Positions 15,496 through 24,640 of a stretch of 33,225 nucleotides of DNA are shown here, in pieces. Origin of the DNA: Bacteroidota bacterium (GTDB lineage Bacteria > Bacteroidota > Bacteroidia > Chitinophagales > UBA10324); assembly GCA_014190535.1 (NCBI GenBank), contig BJGO01000003.1:1-33225 (forward strand). The letters are read 5' to 3'. How positions within the stretch are numbered: the first letter of the stretch is position 1; every line of letters begins with the position of its first letter. The position numbers were made by a program, and so were the translations under genes. Below the pieces are notes generated by a model. That model saw only the letters and a program-made list of their open reading frames with translations, was not told the DNA's origin and did no database searches.

Positions 15496-18108
15496 ATGAA
15501 TCTGAATAAATTCACCATAAAAGCACAGGAAGCTGTACAGCAGGCGCAACAACTCGCCTTTGATGAAAAGAATCCTGCCATTGAACCCGTGCATATCCTT
15601 AAGGCCTTGCTGAGCACCGACGAGGATGTGATCCCCTATTTATTAAAAAAATCTCAGGCTAACTTATCATTGATACAAAGCCGGATGAACGATCTGATTA
15701 AGCGATTGCCGCGAACTGAGGGCGGCGATATTTATTTATCTAACAGCGCCTCGCAGGCTTTGATGCGGGCACAGAGCAGTATTCGTGATTTTAAAGATGA
15801 ATTTGTATCCGTAGAACACATCTTGTTGGGCTTATTAAATGGCAAGGATGATACAGCTCGATTGCTTAAAGATGCCGGACTCAGCGAGGGTACGTTAAAA
15901 CAGGCCATACTGGAACTGCGCAAAGGAAGTACCATAGATAGTCAGAGCGCAGATACGACCTTTAATGCCTTAAATAAATATGCCATCAATCTGAATGAGC
16001 GGGCCGAAAGCGGCAAGCTCGATCCGGTTATTGGTCGTGACGAAGAGATCCGGAGAGTCTTACACATACTCACCCGCCGCACGAAGAACAATCCAATTTT
16101 AGTTGGGGAGCCGGGTGTGGGAAAAACAGCCATTGCTGAAGGAATTGCACACCGCATAGTCAGTGGTGACGTTCCGGAAAATCTGAAAACAAAAATTATT
16201 TACACACTCGACATGGGCGCTCTGATGGCAGGAGCAAAGTACCGGGGTGAATTTGAGGAGCGATTGAAGGCTACGATCAAAGAGGTGACACAATCGGATG
16301 GTAAAATCATTTTATTTATTGATGAAATACACACACTGATAGGTGCCGGTGCTTCGGAGGGAGCTATGGATGCGGCCAATATATTAAAGCCTGCGCTGGC
16401 TCGTGGTGAATTGCGCACGATTGGCGCCACAACACTTAATGAGTATCAGAAATATTTTGAAAAAGACAAGGCGCTCGAACGTCGTTTCCAAAAAGTAACG
16501 ATTGATGAACCGGATACCGACTCTGCCATATCCATACTTCGTGGTTTGAAAGAGCGTTATGAAAGTCATCATAAGGTGCGTATCAAGGATGAAGCGATTC
16601 TGGCGGCTGTGGAGTTATCGCAACGCTATATCAGTGATCGTTTTTTACCGGATAAAGCGATAGATCTGGTTGATGAGGCCGCGGCCAAATTGCGACTCGA
16701 AATGGATTCATTGCCTGAGGAACTGGATGAATTGGAGCGTAAAATCCGTCAGTTGGAAATCGAGCGAGAGGCAATTAAACGCGAGAACGACGATAAGAAA
16801 GTAGCCGAACTATCGAAAGAGATTGCGGAGCGCATTACCGAGCGCGATGCGTTCAAGGCTCAATGGAAATCGGAGAAGGAGCAGGTTGACTGCGTTCAGG
16901 AAATAAAACAACAAATTGAACAACTGAAATTACAGGCGGAACAGGCTGAGCGAAGCGGCGACTACGGTAAAGTAGCGGAGATTCGTTACGGAAAAATAAA
17001 AGATGCCGAAGATCAGTTAGCTACGATTGAAGCCGCACTTAAGAGCAAAGACGACAGTAAGCGTATCATGAAAGAAGAAGTGGAAGCTGAGGACATTGCC
17101 GAGATTGTGGCCAAGTGGACTGGTATACCGGTAAGTAGGATGTTGCAGAGTGAACGTGAAAAACTGTTGCATCTTGAGGAGGAATTGCATAAGCGTGTTG
17201 TTGGTCAGGATGAAGCGGTTGTTGCTGTAGCCGATGCCATCAGGCGGAGCAGAGCCGGCCTGCAGGATGCCCGCAAGCCTATTGGCTCGTTCATCTTTTT
17301 GGGCACAACCGGTGTAGGTAAAACGGAGCTGGCCAAAGCATTGGCCCAGGTGTTATTCAATGATGATAGTGCGATGACACGTATCGATATGAGTGAATAT
17401 CAGGAGCGCCACGCTGTGTCTCGATTGGTAGGTGCGCCTCCCGGCTATGTGGGTTATGATGAGGGCGGACAACTGACTGAGGCCGTTCGCAGAAAACCAT
17501 ACAGTGTTATTTTACTGGATGAAATTGAAAAAGCGCACCCCGATGTTTTCAACATACTACTACAGGTGCTCGATGATGGACGCCTGACGGATAATAAAGG
17601 TCGTGTTGTCAATTTCAAAAATACGATCATCATTATGACATCCAATATGGGCTCAGCCATCATTCAGGAGAATTTCGAAAAAATCAATTCCAAAAATAAA
17701 TGGTCGGTGATGGAGACCACAAGACTTGAGGTTATTGAGTTATTGAAAAAAAGTATGCGTCCGGAATTTCTGAACCGAATTGACGAAATGATTATGTTCA
17801 CTCCGTTAATGAAAGAGGAGATCGCCGGCATTGTTTCGATACAGCTGGAGCAGTTGAAGCAATTGTTAGCCGATAATTCGATACAGCTTGAGTATACTGA
17901 GGCCCTGGTTTCGCATCTGGCAGAGGAAGGTTTTGATCCACAATACGGAGCAAGGCCATTGAAGCGTTATATTCAAAAAGAAATAGTCAATGTATTATCA
18001 AAGAAAATTCTTTCGGGCGAAATACAAACGGATAAAGTATTATTGCTAGATGTCGATACATCAGGAATGATTGTATTTAATAACACAAAACGTGAACCGG
18101 TACACTAA
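15496..18108 (+). CDS. clpB: ATP-dependent chaperone ClpB
   Basis: A hexameric AAA+ disaggregase that rescues aggregated proteins together with DnaK. The 870 residues show the full domain order: Clp N-domain (about 1-150), first AAA+ module with Walker A GEPGVGKT (204-211), the long coiled-coil middle domain (about 400-530, rich in Glu, Lys and Arg) that marks ClpB rather than ClpA/C, second AAA+ module with GTTGVGKT (603-610), and the C-terminal domain with YGARPLKR. It is followed 9 nt later by lon, so the two form an operon of protein-quality-control ATPases. No heat-shock operator such as CIRCE was recognised upstream. Confidence 0.98.
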   Translation: MNLNKFTIKAQEAVQQAQQLAFDEKNPAIEPVHILKALLSTDEDVIPYLLKKSQANLSLIQSRMNDLIKRLPRTEGGDIYLSNSASQALMRAQSSIRDFKDEFVSVEHILLGLLNGKDDTARLLKDAGLSEGTLKQAILELRKGSTIDSQSADTTFNALNKYAINLNERAESGKLDPVIGRDEEIRRVLHILTRRTKNNPILVGEPGVGKTAIAEGIAHRIVSGDVPENLKTKIIYTLDMGALMAGAKYRGEFEERLKATIKEVTQSDGKIILFIDEIHTLIGAGASEGAMDAANILKPALARGELRTIGATTLNEYQKYFEKDKALERRFQKVTIDEPDTDSAISILRGLKERYESHHKVRIKDEAILAAVELSQRYISDRFLPDKAIDLVDEAAAKLRLEMDSLPEELDELERKIRQLEIEREAIKRENDDKKVAELSKEIAERITERDAFKAQWKSEKEQVDCVQEIKQQIEQLKLQAEQAERSGDYGKVAEIRYGKIKDAEDQLATIEAALKSKDDSKRIMKEEVEAEDIAEIVAKWTGIPVSRMLQSEREKLLHLEEELHKRVVGQDEAVVAVADAIRRSRAGLQDARKPIGSFIFLGTTGVGKTELAKALAQVLFNDDSAMTRIDMSEYQERHAVSRLVGAPPGYVGYDEGGQLTEAVRRKPYSVILLDEIEKAHPDVFNILLQVLDDGRLTDNKGRVVNFKNTIIIMTSNMGSAIIQENFEKINSKNKWSVMETTRLEVIELLKKSMRPEFLNRIDEMIMFTPLMKEEIAGIVSIQLEQLKQLLADNSIQLEYTEALVSHLAEEGFDPQYGARPLKRYIQKEIVNVLSKKILSGEIQTDKVLLLDVDTSGMIVFNNTKREPVH

Positions 18109-18117
18109 AAATATATT

Positions 18118-20553
18118 ATGGAAGATTTAAAGGATCTCATATTCTCAGGCGGATTGGATGAAGATCAGGAGTTTGGTCCCTTGATGACGATTGAGGAAGA
18201 AAATGCAAATAAAAAATTAGAATACCCTGAGGAGATACCCGTATTGCCCCTACGCAACACCGTGCTCTTTCCGGGTGTCGTAATTCCTATAACAGTAGGA
18301 CGCGATAAATCGATTAAGGCCGTTAAGGATGCCCATGCAAAAGACAAACTGATAGGCGTAACGGCGCAGTTGGATGTACATATCGAAGAGCCCAAATTCG
18401 ACGAATTACATCGCATTGGTACTATAGCCAAAATACTGCGACTCATTAAAATGCCCGATGGCAGTACCACGGTGATCATACAGGGTAAAACGCGCTTCAA
18501 GATTACCGACAAGGTTGCTGAAGAGCCATATTTCCGTGCCCGCATTGTATCCCTAGTGGATATTATGCCCGATGATACGGATAAGGAGTACAACGCGCTC
18601 ATCTCTACTATCAGAGATATGGCCACCAATGCCATTAATCTGTCTCCTAATATTCCATCAGAGGCAACGATCGTGTTAAAAAATATTGAGTCGAATACCT
18701 TTCTGCTGAATTTCATTTCCAATAATCTGCAGATTGATTTAAAACTGAAGCAGAGTATCCTGGAAGAGCCTAATTTAAAAGCACGTGCGGAGATGGTACT
18801 CAAGCATCTGCAGAACGAGATTCATATGCTCGAGCTTAAAAATCAAATTCAGAATAAGGTACGAACCGATATTGACAAACAGCAACGCGATTACTTTCTT
18901 CATCAGCAGATGAAGACCATACAGGAGGAATTGGGTGGTGAACCCAATGCCCTACTGATTAAAAATCTTCGTGAGCAGGCAGAGAAGAAGAAATGGAGCA
19001 AGGATACTTCCGAGCACTTTGAACGGGAGTTGGCCAAGCTGGAACGTATGAATCCGGCGGCGGCGGAATATGGTGTGCTTTTAAATTATCTCGAACTGCT
19101 GTTGAATCTGCCCTGGAATGAAATTACTCAGGACCGATTCGATATTAAACGCGCCAAGAAAATACTCGACGAAGAACATTACGGTATGGATAAAATAAAG
19201 GATCGCATCCTGGAATATCTTGCCGTGTTGAAATTAAAAGGTGATTTGAAGTCACCTATACTTTGTTTTGTTGGCCCTCCTGGCGTTGGTAAAACTTCAC
19301 TTGGCAAGTCGATAGCCAAAGCACTCAACCGTAATTATGTGCGTATGGCATTGGGCGGATTGCACGATGAAGCTGAAATTCGCGGGCACCGGAGAACATA
19401 CATTGGTGCTATGCCCGGCCGTATTATTCAGTCGCTGAAGAAAGCCAAATCTTCGAATCCGGTTTTTGTGCTGGACGAGATCGATAAAGTTGGAAACGAC
19501 TTCAGGGGAGATCCGTCTTCAGCCTTACTCGAAGTACTCGACCCGGAGCAAAACAGTAATTTTAATGATAACTATGTAGAGCTTGAATATGATTTATCCA
19601 AAGTGATGTTTATTGCCACGGCCAACTCGCTGTCGACCATACAGCCGGCATTGCGTGACCGTATGGAAATCATTGAGTTGAGCGGTTACTCGGTAGAAGA
19701 AAAAATACAGATTGCAAAACGTCATCTTGTTCCAAAAGAGATGGAGGCTCACGGTATTAAGCCCAAGATGATGAGCATTACCGAGAGCGGATTGATGAAG
19801 ATGATTGAGGATTATACCCGAGAGAGTGGGGTCCGCGACTTATCACGAAAAATTGCATCGGTGATGCGTTATGTGGCAAAGGCATACACCCTGGGTGAGT
19901 CCAAATCGTTTAAAGTGGATGATCAGCTTGTGTTAAAAATTTTGGGTGCCCGCCGATTCGATAAGGATATTTACACCGAAGCAAACCCGCCGGGTGTTGC
20001 TGTTGGATTAGCGTGGACGAGTGTTGGAGGAGAAATTCTATTTATCGAGTCATCGGTTCATCAGGGTAAGGGAGGTTTAAAGCTTACCGGCAACCTGGGT
20101 GATGTAATGAAAGAGTCGGCATCTACGGCATTAACCTACCTAAAAACCAATGCTTCGGATTATCATATCAAACCAGATGACTTCGAAAAAAACGACGTAC
20201 ACATCCACGTGCCTGAAGGGGCTATACCTAAAGATGGTCCATCAGCAGGTGTTACCATGCTAACATCACTGGCATCAGTATTTACCGGCAAGAAGGTAAA
20301 GCCTTATCTGGCTATGACCGGAGAAATTACCCTTCGTGGAAAGGTGCTTCCGGTAGGAGGTATTAAGGAGAAAATCCTTGCGGCTAAACGTGCCGGCATG
20401 AAAGAAATTCTGTTGTGTTATCTGAATCAGAAAGATGTTCAGGAAATACAGCCGGAGTTTATTCGTGGTCTGAAATTTCATTATGTGCATACCATGAATG
20501 AAGTGCTGGAGTTTGCACTGCAATCCGGTAAAAAAGGCAAATCGAAGAAGTAA
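18118..20553 (+). CDS. lon: ATP-dependent protease Lon
   Basis: A cytoplasmic AAA+ serine protease that degrades misfolded and regulatory proteins. The 811 residues comprise the LonB-type N-domain ([16 protein letters not shown] at about 40-55), a coiled-coil linker, the AAA+ module with Walker A GPPGVGKT (386-393), and the protease domain with the catalytic Ser709 (PKDGPSAG) and Lys752 (GGIKEK). All key residues are present. It starts 9 nt after the clpB stop, without its own promoter. Its stop codon directly abuts the stop of the opposing small gene, with no visible terminator. Confidence 0.98.
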   Translation: MEDLKDLIFSGGLDEDQEFGPLMTIEEENANKKLEYPEEIPVLPLRNTVLFPGVVIPITVGRDKSIKAVKDAHAKDKLIGVTAQLDVHIEEPKFDELHRIGTIAKILRLIKMPDGSTTVIIQGKTRFKITDKVAEEPYFRARIVSLVDIMPDDTDKEYNALISTIRDMATNAINLSPNIPSEATIVLKNIESNTFLLNFISNNLQIDLKLKQSILEEPNLKARAEMVLKHLQNEIHMLELKNQIQNKVRTDIDKQQRDYFLHQQMKTIQEELGGEPNALLIKNLREQAEKKKWSKDTSEHFERELAKLERMNPAAAEYGVLLNYLELLLNLPWNEITQDRFDIKRAKKILDEEHYGMDKIKDRILEYLAVLKLKGDLKSPILCFVGPPGVGKTSLGKSIAKALNRNYVRMALGGLHDEAEIRGHRRTYIGAMPGRIIQSLKKAKSSNPVFVLDEIDKVGNDFRGDPSSALLEVLDPEQNSNFNDNYVELEYDLSKVMFIATANSLSTIQPALRDRMEIIELSGYSVEEKIQIAKRHLVPKEMEAHGIKPKMMSITESGLMKMIEDYTRESGVRDLSRKIASVMRYVAKAYTLGESKSFKVDDQLVLKILGARRFDKDIYTEANPPGVAVGLAWTSVGGEILFIESSVHQGKGGLKLTGNLGDVMKESASTALTYLKTNASDYHIKPDDFEKNDVHIHVPEGAIPKDGPSAGVTMLTSLASVFTGKKVKPYLAMTGEITLRGKVLPVGGIKEKILAAKRAGMKEILLCYLNQKDVQEIQPEFIRGLKFHYVHTMNEVLEFALQSGKKGKSKK

Positions 20554-21024
20554 TCAGTAAATGCGTTTCTTGCGCACCATCATGTAGTACGAGGGCTCAA
20601 TAGCTTCTGTTTTTCCCTGCAGGTTCAAGATAATACTCACCGTGCCACTCCGCTGATTTGCGCTCAGTGGGAGCAGGGTTATCTTGGCATTGTATTCCTT
20701 GATCAGTTCGCCGGGGTCGCTCTGAATAAAGGGCGATGCATCACTTTCATAATAACACTCTGCCTTTAAACCACCTGTTGAAGAATCGCAGATGGCGGCA
20801 AACATGTAATCGTATAACGAGTCAATAACGAAATATAATCGGAGCGGCTGATTCAAATAACTATATATCATTTTTGTTTCTACCTGTTCGTAGCCCGAAC
20901 GTTGCAGATTAAAATCGTAATTCAGATAAGCCGTTTCGGTATTCGGAGATGGAATTTCAGTTGGCTGTTGTGCAGAAGTATGTATAATAAAAAAGCAGAG
21001 TATGAGCGTAATACAGGTTTTCAT
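20554..21024 (-). CDS. Hypothetical secreted 156-aa protein
   Basis: Starts with a clear signal peptide (MKTCITLILCFFIIHTSAQQ, cleavage probably after TSA). The mature part of about 137 residues looks beta-rich, with two cysteines (AICDSS and AECYYES), and ends in a basic KKRIY. I recognise no family. Its stop codon is immediately adjacent to the lon stop. A good promoter lies upstream, and it diverges from the Ddl-like operon across 138 bp. Confidence 0.75.
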   Translation of the reverse strand: MKTCITLILCFFIIHTSAQQPTEIPSPNTETAYLNYDFNLQRSGYEQVETKMIYSYLNQPLRLYFVIDSLYDYMFAAICDSSTGGLKAECYYESDASPFIQSDPGELIKEYNAKITLLPLSANQRSGTVSIILNLQGKTEAIEPSYYMMVRKKRIY

Positions 21025-21043
21025 GGAGTCGGTATTTGATGGC

Positions 21044-21074
21044 TAAAATTAATGTTTTCCTCAACGACTGCAAG
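21044..21074 (-). promoter_or_regulatory. Promoter of the 156-aa secreted protein gene
   Basis: On the minus strand CTTG (21074-21071), exactly 19 nt, then TAATTTTA (21051-21044). This is the Bacteroidota arrangement with one mismatch in the -7 box, and predicts a short leader of about 15 nt. Confidence 0.5.
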
Positions 21075-21149
21075 TACTTTTTTGCCTACAATTAACGATT
21101 TGTATCGGGTAAATCAACAAGATTGATGAATAAGCCACGTACATAAACT

Positions 21150-21157
21150 TAACTTTG
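21150..21157 (+). promoter_or_regulatory. -7 box placing the Ddl-like operon start at its ATG
   Basis: TAACTTTG matches TAnnTTTG and ends only 5 bp before the ATG at 21163. With the usual 4-7 nt spacing, transcription would begin at or beside the start codon, giving a leaderless mRNA. The nearest upstream TTG (21123-21125) is 24 nt away, slightly long. Confidence 0.45.
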
Positions 21158-21162
21158 CGGCT

Positions 21163-23847
21163 ATGAAAATTCGTGTCGGAATATTTTTTGGCGGCTCCTC
21201 ACGCGAGCGGGAAATTTCATTTGCCGGCGGCAGAACGGTGTATGACAATCTGGATAAAGCACTATTTGATGCGGTGCCGATTTTTATTGATTCAGACAAT
21301 GAGTTGATTGAACTGGATTGGAAATATATTTACAAAGGAACCATTCGTGATTTTTACCCGCCTGTTGCATTTCATCCCACCTCAGAATTTCCATATCAGA
21401 TTTATCTGGAATCCTTAGGCAAAACAGATCGACAACAAAAAGATCAGATCATCGAAGCCGTAGGCAAACGTATTCAGCACCAAGATCTGAAATCGCTAAT
21501 CGATATTGCCTTTCTTGCTCTGCATGGCTCATCGGGAGAGGATGGCAGTATACAGGGCTTACTGGATTATCTTAACATACCATATACCGGATCGGGCATT
21601 TTGCCATCAGCCATCGGAATGAATAAAGCCATACAGAAAAAGTTTATGAATCTGGCCGGATTTGGAGCAACAGCCTATTTCACCATTACCCGAAGTGAGT
21701 GGGAGCAAGGTATATCCGTATACGATAAAGTGAAACAGGAAATAGGTTTTCCCTGTGTTATCAGACCCGCCAATCAGGGCAGTTCAATCGGGGTTAGCAT
21801 CCTTCAGGCTGACGATGAGCATGCGCTTAATGAAGCTGTCAAGAAAGCTTTTTTCTGTAAAGAGATTGATCTTAAAGCCTGGCGACACTTGCAGATCGGG
21901 GAGAAGCACCAGTTCATCCAAAGGTTAACGGATATTCGAGATCAGCTGGGCTTGCCCGTTGTGGCCGGTGAACGCATCGTGTATCACCCACAAGAATTAC
22001 TCGCCCTCCTTGATGCAACAACAGACGATACCATCCTGCTCAGGGCATACGATGGAGAGTGTGAGCTACTCGTTGAGGAGTTTATTGAGGGCAAAGAATT
22101 TTCGTGTATCGTAATACAGCATAAAGCAGGTGTGCCTATTGCATTACCGCCTACAGAAATTGTTAAGGGTAAGGAATTATTTGATTATCGCTCTAAATAT
22201 CTCGCCGGACTTTCTCGCAAAATAACTCCCATACAATTGCCGGATGAAGAGATTCACCGGATACGGATGGAGTGTGAGCGTCTGTTTCGTTTATTTGAAT
22301 TTAACGTATATGCCCGTATTGATGGCTTTTATAAAAATGATGGCACCATCATTTTAAATGATCCGAATACGACGTCAGGAATGTTACCTTCTTCATTCTT
22401 TTTTCATCAGGCCGCAGAAATCGGATTAAATCCATCACAGTTTCTAACCTATATTTTGTATACCTCGTTAAGTGAACGTATCCGTAGAGGATTTAAAGTC
22501 TATCACACCGAACGCATCCGTGAACAATTATTGAAAGATATGGATACATCATCCCAATCCGACAAACAAAAGATTCGTGTTGCGGTACTGTTGGGTGGCT
22601 ATTCCAGTGAGCGTCATATATCGGTTGAGAGTGGCAGAAATATTTATGAAAAATTATCTTCATCTGATAAATATGAACCGATACCGGTTTTTGTTATGGG
22701 TGATGATAAACAATACAGCCTTTGGCAGATTCCAATTAACATCCTGCTGAAAGACAATGCCGATGATATACGGGATAAAATTTTACAGTTTAAAAAGCAT
22801 TCGGTTATTGAATCCGTAAAAAAAGAGTGCATTGAAATAACGGGCACTTTCGCCACACAGGGCTATCGCTTTGAGCCAATGCAACTTTCCTTTACCGATC
22901 TGGCTCAGGAAGTTCAGGCAGTGTTTATTGCCCTTCACGGCAGACCGGGTGAGGATGGAACGATACAACGTGAGCTGGATAAAGTAGGCTTACCCTATAA
23001 CGGCAGTACGCCGGATTCATCCGAAAAAACAATAAATAAGTACGTTACCAATCAGCTATTGAAACGCAATGGCATGTTGATCACAGAACAAACTGTAGTG
23101 TCGAAGTCGGACTGGATAAAGAATCAAACTTTGTTTTTTGAGGAGATTTCCAAAAGGCACCATTTTCCATTAATTGTTAAACCTGTTGATGATGGATGCA
23201 GTTCTGCAGTAAAGAAAATTAATAATACTGGAGAACTGCAAGCATTTACTGCACTGATATTCAGGGATCACGACGAATTGGATGCTACTCATGCGCATAC
23301 ACTGAAATTAAAACCCAAAGAGGAGTTTCCCCGAAAGCAGGAATATCTGGTTGAAGATCTGATACAGGCAAATGGAGCCATACATTTTCTGGAAATAACC
23401 GGAGGTCTGCTTACCCATATGGATGAACGTGGACAGATTACCTACGAACTGTTTGAACCATCCGAAACGCTTACCACCAACGATGTGCTTTCGCTCGAAG
23501 AAAAATTTCTTGCCGGTGAAGGACTAAATATTACCCCGGCTCGTTTCTCAAAAGATGCCAAACAATACGAACATATTATGGAACAGGTAAAGCGTGATCT
23601 GGAGAAAGCCGCCCGTACATTGCAGGTTACCGGTTACTGCCGGATTGATGCGTTCGTGCGAATTTTTCCAGACGGGAGAGCCGAAACCATAGTAATAGAA
23701 ATAAACTCTTTACCCGGTATGACGCCGGCTACCTGTATTTTCCACCAGGCCGCACTACACAAATACAAGCCTTATGATTTCATAGATAAAATATTAACGT
23801 TTAGCTTTAACAAAAAAGTAAGTAAGGCGAATTCAGCAAATGTTTAA
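21163..23847 (+). CDS. Tandem (double) D-alanine--D-alanine ligase-like ATP-grasp protein
   Basis: At 894 residues this is about 2.5 times the length of a normal Ddl and contains two complete Ddl-fold units. Unit 1 (about 1-460) has GGSSREREIS, LHGSSGEDGSIQG, RPANQGSSIGVS, the omega-loop DYRSKYLAG and NDPNTTSGM, plus an extra segment of roughly 60 residues (about 225-290). Unit 2 (about 468-885) has GGYSSERHIS, LHGRPGEDGTIQ, KPVDDGCSS, LEEKFLAG and EINSLPGMTP. By alignment to E. coli DdlB, unit 1 keeps the E15/S150/Y216 triad (E15, S207, Y346) but has Lys-to-Arg at the ATP-binding Lys (R201) and Glu-to-Asp at a metal ligand (D400). Unit 2 keeps Lys673 and Glu846 but has Cys679 and Phe782 in the triad. 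Normal Ddl joins two D-Ala for peptidoglycan; the reaction here is inferred. The next gene overlaps it by 8 nt. Confidence 0.9.
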   Translation: MKIRVGIFFGGSSREREISFAGGRTVYDNLDKALFDAVPIFIDSDNELIELDWKYIYKGTIRDFYPPVAFHPTSEFPYQIYLESLGKTDRQQKDQIIEAVGKRIQHQDLKSLIDIAFLALHGSSGEDGSIQGLLDYLNIPYTGSGILPSAIGMNKAIQKKFMNLAGFGATAYFTITRSEWEQGISVYDKVKQEIGFPCVIRPANQGSSIGVSILQADDEHALNEAVKKAFFCKEIDLKAWRHLQIGEKHQFIQRLTDIRDQLGLPVVAGERIVYHPQELLALLDATTDDTILLRAYDGECELLVEEFIEGKEFSCIVIQHKAGVPIALPPTEIVKGKELFDYRSKYLAGLSRKITPIQLPDEEIHRIRMECERLFRLFEFNVYARIDGFYKNDGTIILNDPNTTSGMLPSSFFFHQAAEIGLNPSQFLTYILYTSLSERIRRGFKVYHTERIREQLLKDMDTSSQSDKQKIRVAVLLGGYSSERHISVESGRNIYEKLSSSDKYEPIPVFVMGDDKQYSLWQIPINILLKDNADDIRDKILQFKKHSVIESVKKECIEITGTFATQGYRFEPMQLSFTDLAQEVQAVFIALHGRPGEDGTIQRELDKVGLPYNGSTPDSSEKTINKYVTNQLLKRNGMLITEQTVVSKSDWIKNQTLFFEEISKRHHFPLIVKPVDDGCSSAVKKINNTGELQAFTALIFRDHDELDATHAHTLKLKPKEEFPRKQEYLVEDLIQANGAIHFLEITGGLLTHMDERGQITYELFEPSETLTTNDVLSLEEKFLAGEGLNITPARFSKDAKQYEHIMEQVKRDLEKAARTLQVTGYCRIDAFVRIFPDGRAETIVIEINSLPGMTPATCIFHQAALHKYKPYDFIDKILTFSFNKKVSKANSANV

Positions 23848-24622
23848 ATTCCTTTTCAATAAAACATTCTTGTTTCATCTGGCGGCCGCCCTCTCCAGCA
23901 TCGTTGTATTATTTCTATTGGTCATATTTTTTATTCAGAATTACACGGTACACGGACAAACAATCACGGTTCCTGACCTAACCGGTAAAAGTATTAATGA
24001 GGTTAAGAAAATATTAGATAATAAAAACCTTGAATATAAAATTGTTGACTCCTCATTTAACGACAAATTTCTTCCGTTGTCTGTTTTAGATCAAAATCCA
24101 AAAGCCGATCATAAGGTAAAAGATGGTCGTACCATTTACCTTACCATTAACTCAAGACAGGCACCTAAAATAAAGATGCCCGACTTAAAAGACGTATCGC
24201 TCAAGCAGGCCGGGGTATTGCTCAACAGCTATGGTTTAAAAGTTGGCCGACTGATTTATAAACCGGATTTAGCTCAAAATGCCGTACTCGATCAAATGAT
24301 AAATGGTAAGAGCATCAAGCCCGGCGATTTTGTCTCAAAGGGATCGACAGTCGATTTGGTGTTGGGTGATGGTGTTGGGTTAGCCGACATAGAAGTTCCT
24401 GTACTTGTAGGCTTAACTCTTGCAGAGGCTAAATTTGTTCTGGATGGTGTTGGCTTAAATCTCGGCGCTGTAGTTGCCGATAATACAGTAAGTTCCGACT
24501 CGCTCTCTGCATATATATTCCGGCAAATACCCGATCCGTCTACACTTAATAATATGATCAAGCCCGGAGAGCCTGTTGATGTATTTATATCCAATGATCA
24601 GTCTAAAGTACCTCGTCAATAA
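23840..24622 (+). CDS. Membrane-anchored protein with three PASTA domains
   Basis: A 260-residue protein with a short cytoplasmic N-terminus, one transmembrane helix (about 13-33) and three PASTA repeats outside: residues 41-104 (ITVPDLTGKSINEVKKIL), 109-176 (IKMPDLKDVSLKQAGVLL) and 183-252 (IEVPVLVGLTLAEAKFVL). PASTA domains in PknB-type kinases and penicillin-binding proteins bind peptidoglycan fragments or beta-lactams. Here there is no kinase or transpeptidase domain. Its ATG lies inside the end of the Ddl-like gene (8-nt overlap), implying translational coupling. A role as a periplasmic peptidoglycan sensor or scaffold is inferred from this context. Confidence 0.92.
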   Translation: MFKFLFNKTFLFHLAAALSSIVVLFLLVIFFIQNYTVHGQTITVPDLTGKSINEVKKILDNKNLEYKIVDSSFNDKFLPLSVLDQNPKADHKVKDGRTIYLTINSRQAPKIKMPDLKDVSLKQAGVLLNSYGLKVGRLIYKPDLAQNAVLDQMINGKSIKPGDFVSKGSTVDLVLGDGVGLADIEVPVLVGLTLAEAKFVLDGVGLNLGAVVADNTVSSDSLSAYIFRQIPDPSTLNNMIKPGEPVDVFISNDQSKVPRQ

Positions 24623-24640
24623 TCTTTAATCCAACGCCTG

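Noticed and set aside
18165-18803. 212-aa ORF on the minus strand
   Set aside because: It lies wholly antisense within lon, is rich in Ser/Ile/Leu without domain features, and is an opposite-frame shadow.
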